From positions 6,758,001 to 6,822,000 of the forward strand of contig NZ_SNXU01000001.1 of NCBI RefSeq assembly GCF_004362515.1: a stretch of DNA of 64,000 bases, given 5' to 3'. The translations under genes and the position numbers were made by a program. Within the stretch, counting starts at the first letter, position 1, and every line of letters starts with the position of its first letter. Shown here piece after piece: positions 59,964 to 64,000 of the stretch. The DNA is from Actinokineospora alba (GTDB lineage Bacteria; Actinomycetota; Actinomycetes; Mycobacteriales; Pseudonocardiaceae). The notes under the pieces are model-generated. The model did no database searches and had not been told where the DNA came from. It saw only the letters and a list, made by a program, of their open reading frames with translations.

Positions 59964-60383
59964 CTAGCGAGAAGCACGGAGCCGGTCGGCGATACCGCCG
60001 ATCCGACCCAGCACGCCGTTGACGAACCGCGGCGAGTCATCCGTCGAGAGCGTCTTGGCCAACTGCACGGCCTCGTCGATCGCGACGGCGTCGGGCACGT
60101 CGTCGGCCCAGAGGATCTCGTAGAGGCCCAGCCGCAGGACCGCGAGGTCAACGGCGGGCATCCGGTCGAGCGTCCAGCCCTCGGCGTGTTCGGTGAGCAA
60201 CTCATCGATGCGGGCCTGGTTGGCGCACACACCCTCGACGAGCGTGATCGTGTAGTCGTTCACCGGGGCGACGTCCGGCGAGCCGACCCGGGTCGCCATG
60301 AGGGTGACCGGGTCGTCGCCTCGCAGGGCCGCCTCGAAAAGGAGGTCGACCGCGCGCTTGCGTGCCTTGCTTCGGGCTCCCAC
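59964..60383 (-). CDS. nusB: Transcription antitermination factor NusB
   Basis: This 139-residue all-helical protein starts at the GTG at 60383 (VGARSKARKRAVDLLFEAAL) and keeps the RNA-binding face and the LGLYEILWADDVPDAVAIDEAVQLAK segment. It binds boxA of rRNA transcripts, such as those at 17.3 and 19.2 kb. The start is 1 bp past the efp stop. Confidence 0.95.
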   Translation of the reverse strand: MGARSKARKRAVDLLFEAALRGDDPVTLMATRVGSPDVAPVNDYTITLVEGVCANQARIDELLTEHAEGWTLDRMPAVDLAVLRLGLYEILWADDVPDAVAIDEAVQLAKTLSTDDSPRFVNGVLGRIGGIADRLRASR

Positions 60384-60384
60384 G

Positions 60385-60948
60385 TCAGCTGCTGACCCGG
60401 CCGAGGTAGCGCCCGTCGCGGGTGTCGACCTTGACCTTCTCGCCCGTGGTGACGAACAGCGGCACCTGGATCTCGGCGCCCGTCTCCAGCTTGGCCGGCT
60501 TGGTGCCACCGGTGGAGCGGTCGCCCTGCAGGCCCGGGTCGGTGTGCTCGATGACGAGCTCGACCGAGACCGGGAGCTCGATGAACAGCGGCGTGCCCTC
60601 GTGCGAGGAGACGTTCGCGCTGCTGTTCTCGAGCATGTACTTCGCGGCGTCGCCGACGACCTCGGGCGAGATCGAGATCTGCTCGAAGGTGTCGCCGTCC
60701 ATGAAGACGTACTCGGAGCCGTCGTTGTACAGGTAGGTCATGTCGCGGCGGTCGACAGTCGCGGTGTCGACCTTGACGCCGGCGTTGAACGTCTTGTCGA
60801 CGACCTTGCCGGTCATCACGTGCTTGAGCTTGGTCCGCACGAAGGCAGGGCCCTTACCCGGCTTGACGTGCTGGAACTCGGTGACGGTCCAGAGCTGACC
60901 CTCGAGGTTGAGCACCAGGCCGTTCTTCAGGTCGTTGGTCGAAGCCAC
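60385..60948 (-). CDS. efp: Elongation factor P
   Basis: This 187-residue factor rescues ribosomes stalled at polyproline. Domain I has the tip loop KPGKGPAFV, with a Lys inside PGKGP. This is the actinobacterial form known to act without lysine modification; no modification enzyme is encoded here. The order nusB-efp-pepQ is conserved. Confidence 0.97.
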   Translation of the reverse strand: MASTNDLKNGLVLNLEGQLWTVTEFQHVKPGKGPAFVRTKLKHVMTGKVVDKTFNAGVKVDTATVDRRDMTYLYNDGSEYVFMDGDTFEQISISPEVVGDAAKYMLENSSANVSSHEGTPLFIELPVSVELVIEHTDPGLQGDRSTGGTKPAKLETGAEIQVPLFVTTGEKVKVDTRDGRYLGRVSS

Positions 60949-60986
60949 GAGCTAGATCTCCTGTGTTTCGCGCATGGGTGATCGTC

Positions 60987-62081
60987 CTAGACGACCATGA
61001 GCTGCTTGGTGGTCAAGGTGAGGAGCTCGGGTCGGCCATCCCGCACGACCAGCGTGTCCTCGATGCGGACACCGCCCTTGCCGGACAGGTAGACCCCCGG
61101 CTCGACCGTGACCGCCATGCCGGCGGAAAGTGTACCTTCACCGGTCTTGGCCAGGGCGGGTGCCTCGTGGATCTCGAGTCCGACGCCGTGTCCGAGGCCG
61201 TGGAGGAACTCCGCACCGCGGCCGGCGTTCTCGATCACCTCGCGAGCGGCGGCGTCGACGTCCTGTACTCGGGCTCCCGGTTTAAGAGCGGCGCGGCCCG
61301 CCGCCTGTGCGGCGGCGACCAGGTCATAGACCTCGCGCTGCCAGTCGGCGGGCTGACCGAGCACCAGGGTCCGAGTCATGTCGGAGTGGTAGCCGTCGAT
61401 GAGCGCGCCGAAGTCGAGTTTGACGAAGTCGCCCTGGTGCAGGACGGCGTCGGTGGGGCGGTGGTGCGGGATGGCCGAGTTGGCGCCGGTGGCGACGATC
61501 GAGTCGAACGAGGGCTTGGTGGCGCCGTGGTCGAGCATCCGGTTCTCCAGGTCGCGGGCGACCTCACGCTCGGTGCGGCCCACGGTGAGGCCGCCGTGCT
61601 CGATCAGGTCGGCGAGCGCCCGGTCAGCCGCGGCGCAGGCCATCCGCAGCGCCTCGACCTCGGTGTCGTCCTTGACCATGCGCAGCCGCTCGACCAGGTT
61701 CGGCGCCCGGGTGAACTTGAGCGAGGGGGCGGCCTCGGTGAGGGCGTCGAGACCGTCGACGGAGACGTGCTGGCTCTCGAACCCGGTGCGGCGGTAGGCG
61801 GCGTCGTTGTCCACCTTCGCGGCGAGGGCCAGCGCGCTGGAGCGGTCGATGAGGTGCTCCAGCTCGGGGACCTGCAGGCTCGCCTGCTCCACGTAGCGGC
61901 CGTCGGTGCAGAAGACCGTGCGCTCCTCGCCGTCGGCGTGCACGAGCAGCGCGCCGTTGGAACCGGTGAAGCCGGTGAGGTAGCGCAGGTTGAGCAGGTC
62001 GGCGACCAGCACGGCGTCGAGCCCCTGCTCCCGCAGCAACTCGCGCAGGTTGGCGCGGCGACGAACGTGAGCGTCAGGCAT
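60987..62081 (-). CDS. pepQ: Xaa-Pro aminopeptidase / dipeptidase (M24)
   Basis: This 364-residue peptidase starts at MPDAHVRRRANLRELL (ATG 62081). The N-terminal creatinase-like domain is followed by the pita-bread fold with metal ligands in KLDFGALIDGYHSDMTRT, HGLGHGVGLEIHE, VEPGVYL and GVRIEDT. It releases residues before or after proline. It is next to efp, and an efp-pepQ pairing suggests a link to proline-rich protein turnover. Confidence 0.94.
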   Translation of the reverse strand: MPDAHVRRRANLRELLREQGLDAVLVADLLNLRYLTGFTGSNGALLVHADGEERTVFCTDGRYVEQASLQVPELEHLIDRSSALALAAKVDNDAAYRRTGFESQHVSVDGLDALTEAAPSLKFTRAPNLVERLRMVKDDTEVEALRMACAAADRALADLIEHGGLTVGRTEREVARDLENRMLDHGATKPSFDSIVATGANSAIPHHRPTDAVLHQGDFVKLDFGALIDGYHSDMTRTLVLGQPADWQREVYDLVAAAQAAGRAALKPGARVQDVDAAAREVIENAGRGAEFLHGLGHGVGLEIHEAPALAKTGEGTLSAGMAVTVEPGVYLSGKGGVRIEDTLVVRDGRPELLTLTTKQLMVV

Positions 62082-62142
62082 AGACGTGAGCTTACGACTC
62101 ACCAAGCTCCCTCGTCGGGTCGTCACGTCCTACTCTGCAGTA

Positions 62143-62571
62143 ATGCAGACGTGGGTTATTCGGGGTGTGGTGTTGGCCGTCGTCCACGCGGTGGCGGCGG
62201 TCGTGGTGGCGATGCTCAAGGCATCCGAGCCGACCGGGCGGACGTTTGTCGAGGCGCTGGTCCTGGGCGTGCTGGTGGGTGTCGCAGCGACCTGGGCGGC
62301 GGTGGACGCCTGGCGCGGCGTGGCCGACCGGGCTCGGGCTTGGGTCATCGCCGCGCTGATCGCCGGGTGGGGTTCGGCGGTGCTGACCGTCATCGGGCGG
62401 GCCGTGCTGGTGGACCAGACGGGCACCAGTTCCCTGGGTTCAGCCCTGACCGGCGGCGCCGCGTTCACCGCCCTGCTCGTGCTCGTCCCCGCGGGTCTCG
62501 GCCTGATCGTCGGCACCAAACTCGAACGCCCCTCCCCCACCGCAGGCAAACGCCGCAAGTCCCGCACCTAA
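62143..62571 (+). CDS. B-4DMT family membrane protein
   Basis: This 142-residue protein has four predicted membrane helices (VIRGVVLAVVHAVAAVVVAML; TFVEALVLGVLVGVAATWAA; AWVIAALIAGWGSAVLTVIG; GAAFTALLVLVPAGLGLIVG) and a basic tail. It is divergent from pepQ, as Rv2536 is in Mtb, and belongs to the transporter-like 4-TM family. A TACTCT -10-like box lies 6 bp before the ATG, so the transcript may be leaderless. Confidence 0.85.
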   Translation: MQTWVIRGVVLAVVHAVAAVVVAMLKASEPTGRTFVEALVLGVLVGVAATWAAVDAWRGVADRARAWVIAALIAGWGSAVLTVIGRAVLVDQTGTSSLGSALTGGAAFTALLVLVPAGLGLIVGTKLERPSPTAGKRRKSRT

Positions 62572-62574
62572 CCC

Positions 62575-62711
62575 CGCGAGTCGCCCCTTCCAGCAAGTGA
62601 GTCGCCCCCTCCGGCAAGTGAGTTCGACATTCGCGGTGCTCGCGGCCCAGGCTCACCGTTGAACTCACTTGCCTGGAGGGGCGACTCGTTTGCCTGGAGG
62701 GGCGACTCGCG
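62575..62711. repeat. Large imperfect palindrome between convergent genes
   Basis: Arms 62575-62625 and 62661-62711 (51 nt each) are complementary at 43 positions around a 35-nt loop. Each arm is itself two copies of a 26-nt unit, GAGTCGCCCCTCCAGGCAAG-like. It probably ends both transcripts, but its size and internal duplication suggest a dispersed repeat. Confidence 0.85.
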
Positions 62712-62713
62712 GG

Positions 62714-64000
62714 TCAGGGGGTGAGGGTGGGGGCGTCTGGGTAGTCGCGCCAGCGGCGTGGGGTGATGGGGACCGGGACGGACGAGTTCAGCGCGGCCAG
62801 CGCCGGGTCGGTGAAGGGCCAGAGGTGTTCGTCGAGCACGAAGGCCAGGCGGCTGTCGGCGGTGACCACCTTGGCGGCGGCGTCGAGGCGGGCGCGGACC
62901 GGCAGGGATTCGAGCGCGGGGATGCGGCTGTCCAGCACGCGGACGGCGAGCCGCTCCGCCACGGCGCGGCGTTCGACCCGCAGCAGGCCGCCCTCGACCA
63001 CCACATCGATCGTGCGCTGCGGCGATGGCATGGCGAACCCGCGCAGCGCCTCGGGCGCGCGGGCCGGGTCTTCGCAGGCGCCCGCGTTCGCGATGTCGGC
63101 GCCGAAGTGGACCAAGTCGGTCGGGGCGTGCCCGGTGCGGGTCGCGCGGACCAAGTCGACGGGGATGCGGTCGCACGGGTCCTCGACCGAGCGGATGGCG
63201 TGCCCCTGCGGGTCGCGCACCAGGCCGGGGCCTTCCTTCCACGGGCCCGGGATGTGGATGGGCTGCGCGGGTGACCTGCGGAAATCCTTGTCCCAGAAGG
63301 TGATCGTCGTGCCGTGCTCGGTCTCGTGGGCGATGGCGAACGCGCCCAGCGCGGGCACCCACATGAGGTCCGCGCTGAACGCGTCGACCACGGAGCGCAT
63401 TCGGGCGGCGGTGCTGCTGAACGCGCGGAAACCGCCGGGCGACAGCGTCTCCACGTCGACGGTGAACGTGGGGTCCTTGGCGCGCAACAGGAACTGGCCC
63501 GCGCCGTTCCACCCGGCGTCGCTGCCGGTGGTGTCGGTGAACATCAGGTAGAACCAGCCGTCGACGTACACCGCCGCGGGCTGGCCCGCGCCGTAGATGT
63601 TCTCGCGCAGCACGTTGCGGGCCGCGGTGACGATCGGCTTGCCGCCGTTGCCTCTGCTCCAGACGCGACCGTCGGGGCTGGTGGCGACCCCGATCGAGTT
63701 GCCGTGGGCGTGGTCGCCCGCCGCGCCGGTGTAGTACATGTAGTAGACGCCGCGGACCTTGATCACCGATGGGTCGCACGTGTGCATTCCGTCGAAACCC
63801 GTTGCGCTGCCGGAGAAAATCGGTGTCGCGGGGCTGCCGTCAGGTCCGACGAACCTGCTGTCCAGGGAGGTCGACTCGGCGAGGAGGATGTCGTCGCCCG
63901 GCGGGTTGGCCACCCCGAGCTGGCTGCACCACCACATGCGGTAGCGGCCGCCGTCGAGCATCAGCGTCGGGCCGTAGTTGTACGGGGCGTCACCGCCGCC
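62714..64000 (-). CDS. Glycoside-hydrolase-like five-bladed beta-propeller protein (5' end outside window)
   Basis: The frame is open through base 64000, so the N-terminus is missing. About 429 residues are visible. The repeated patterns WWCSQLG, CDPSVIKVRGVYYMYYTGA, GVATSPDGRVWSR and AAVYVDGWFYLMFTDTTG are blades of the GH43/GH32-like propeller fold. The Asp in CDPSVI is a candidate catalytic base. I cannot assign a substrate. The C-terminal 200 residues are less conserved. Confidence 0.8.
   Translation of the reverse strand, partial: GGGDAPYNYGPTLMLDGGRYRMWWCSQLGVANPPGDDILLAESTSLDSRFVGPDGSPATPIFSGSATGFDGMHTCDPSVIKVRGVYYMYYTGAAGDHAHGNSIGVATSPDGRVWSRGNGGKPIVTAARNVLRENIYGAGQPAAVYVDGWFYLMFTDTTGSDAGWNGAGQFLLRAKDPTFTVDVETLSPGGFRAFSSTAARMRSVVDAFSADLMWVPALGAFAIAHETEHGTTITFWDKDFRRSPAQPIHIPGPWKEGPGLVRDPQGHAIRSVEDPCDRIPVDLVRATRTGHAPTDLVHFGADIANAGACEDPARAPEALRGFAMPSPQRTIDVVVEGGLLRVERRAVAERLAVRVLDSRIPALESLPVRARLDAAAKVVTADSRLAFVLDEHLWPFTDPALAALNSSVPVPITPRRWRDYPDAPTLTP

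Overview
The window is high-GC chromosomal DNA from an actinomycete. Gene content and order suggest Pseudonocardiales (the Saccharothrix, Lentzea, Actinokineospora or Amycolatopsis type); this is inferred from synteny and codon use, not from a database match. GTG and TTG starts are frequent, translational overlaps of 4 or 8 bp are the rule, and long stretches keep the gene order known from Mycobacterium tuberculosis. Apart from six plus-strand genes and one plus-strand fragment, everything is on the minus strand.

Region 1 (1-13,800) is a housekeeping block corresponding to Mtb Rv1691-Rv1700: a TM2-protein fragment at the left edge, Nudix hydrolase, pyrG, a secreted protein, the envelope/division pair steB(mctB)-steA, recN, nadK, tlyA, a small conserved protein, a HAD-IIA phosphatase, and a very large RG/GS-rich protein with a TPR-like C-terminus. 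Region 2 (13,840-19,480) is a complete rrn operon (16S-23S-5S, minus strand, no tRNA) with leader, boxA-like motifs, 23S processing stems, promoter and terminator. It lies between tyrS and the TPR-protein gene, which are close neighbours in Mtb. Region 3 (19,630-32,270) holds tyrS, a secreted 5'-nucleotidase, mpg and the full arginine pathway argC-J-B-D-F-R-G-H, with an ARG-box/promoter that places transcription start almost on the argC ATG.

Region 4 (32,370-46,060) is the most variable: an unknown membrane protein, an alpha-solenoid repeat protein overlapping an O-methyltransferase, ansA, tandem repeats, a flavoprotein, the rsmB-fmt-def translation block, an ECF sigma factor with a membrane partner, a degenerate priA, an XRE/DUF397 pair and a DUF5313 membrane protein. 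Region 5 (46,060-59,190) is metK, coaBC, rpoZ, gmk, mihF, then a roughly 690-bp gene-free gap, then the pyrimidine operon pyrR-B-C-(Rv1382-like)-carA-carB-pyrF with a PyrR-type RNA hairpin next to the pyrR ribosome site. Region 6 (59,200-64,000) has bldD, the nusB-efp-pepQ cluster, a B-4DMT membrane protein, a large inverted repeat and the 3' part of a glycoside-hydrolase-like beta-propeller gene running off the right edge.

Most of the window is primary metabolism and information processing. I see no prophage, transposase, CRISPR array, tRNA or biosynthetic gene cluster. The items that look least explained are a structured leader shared by argH and ansA, the RG-rich TPR protein immediately downstream of the rRNA operon, and two long perfect or near-perfect palindromes in intergenic DNA.
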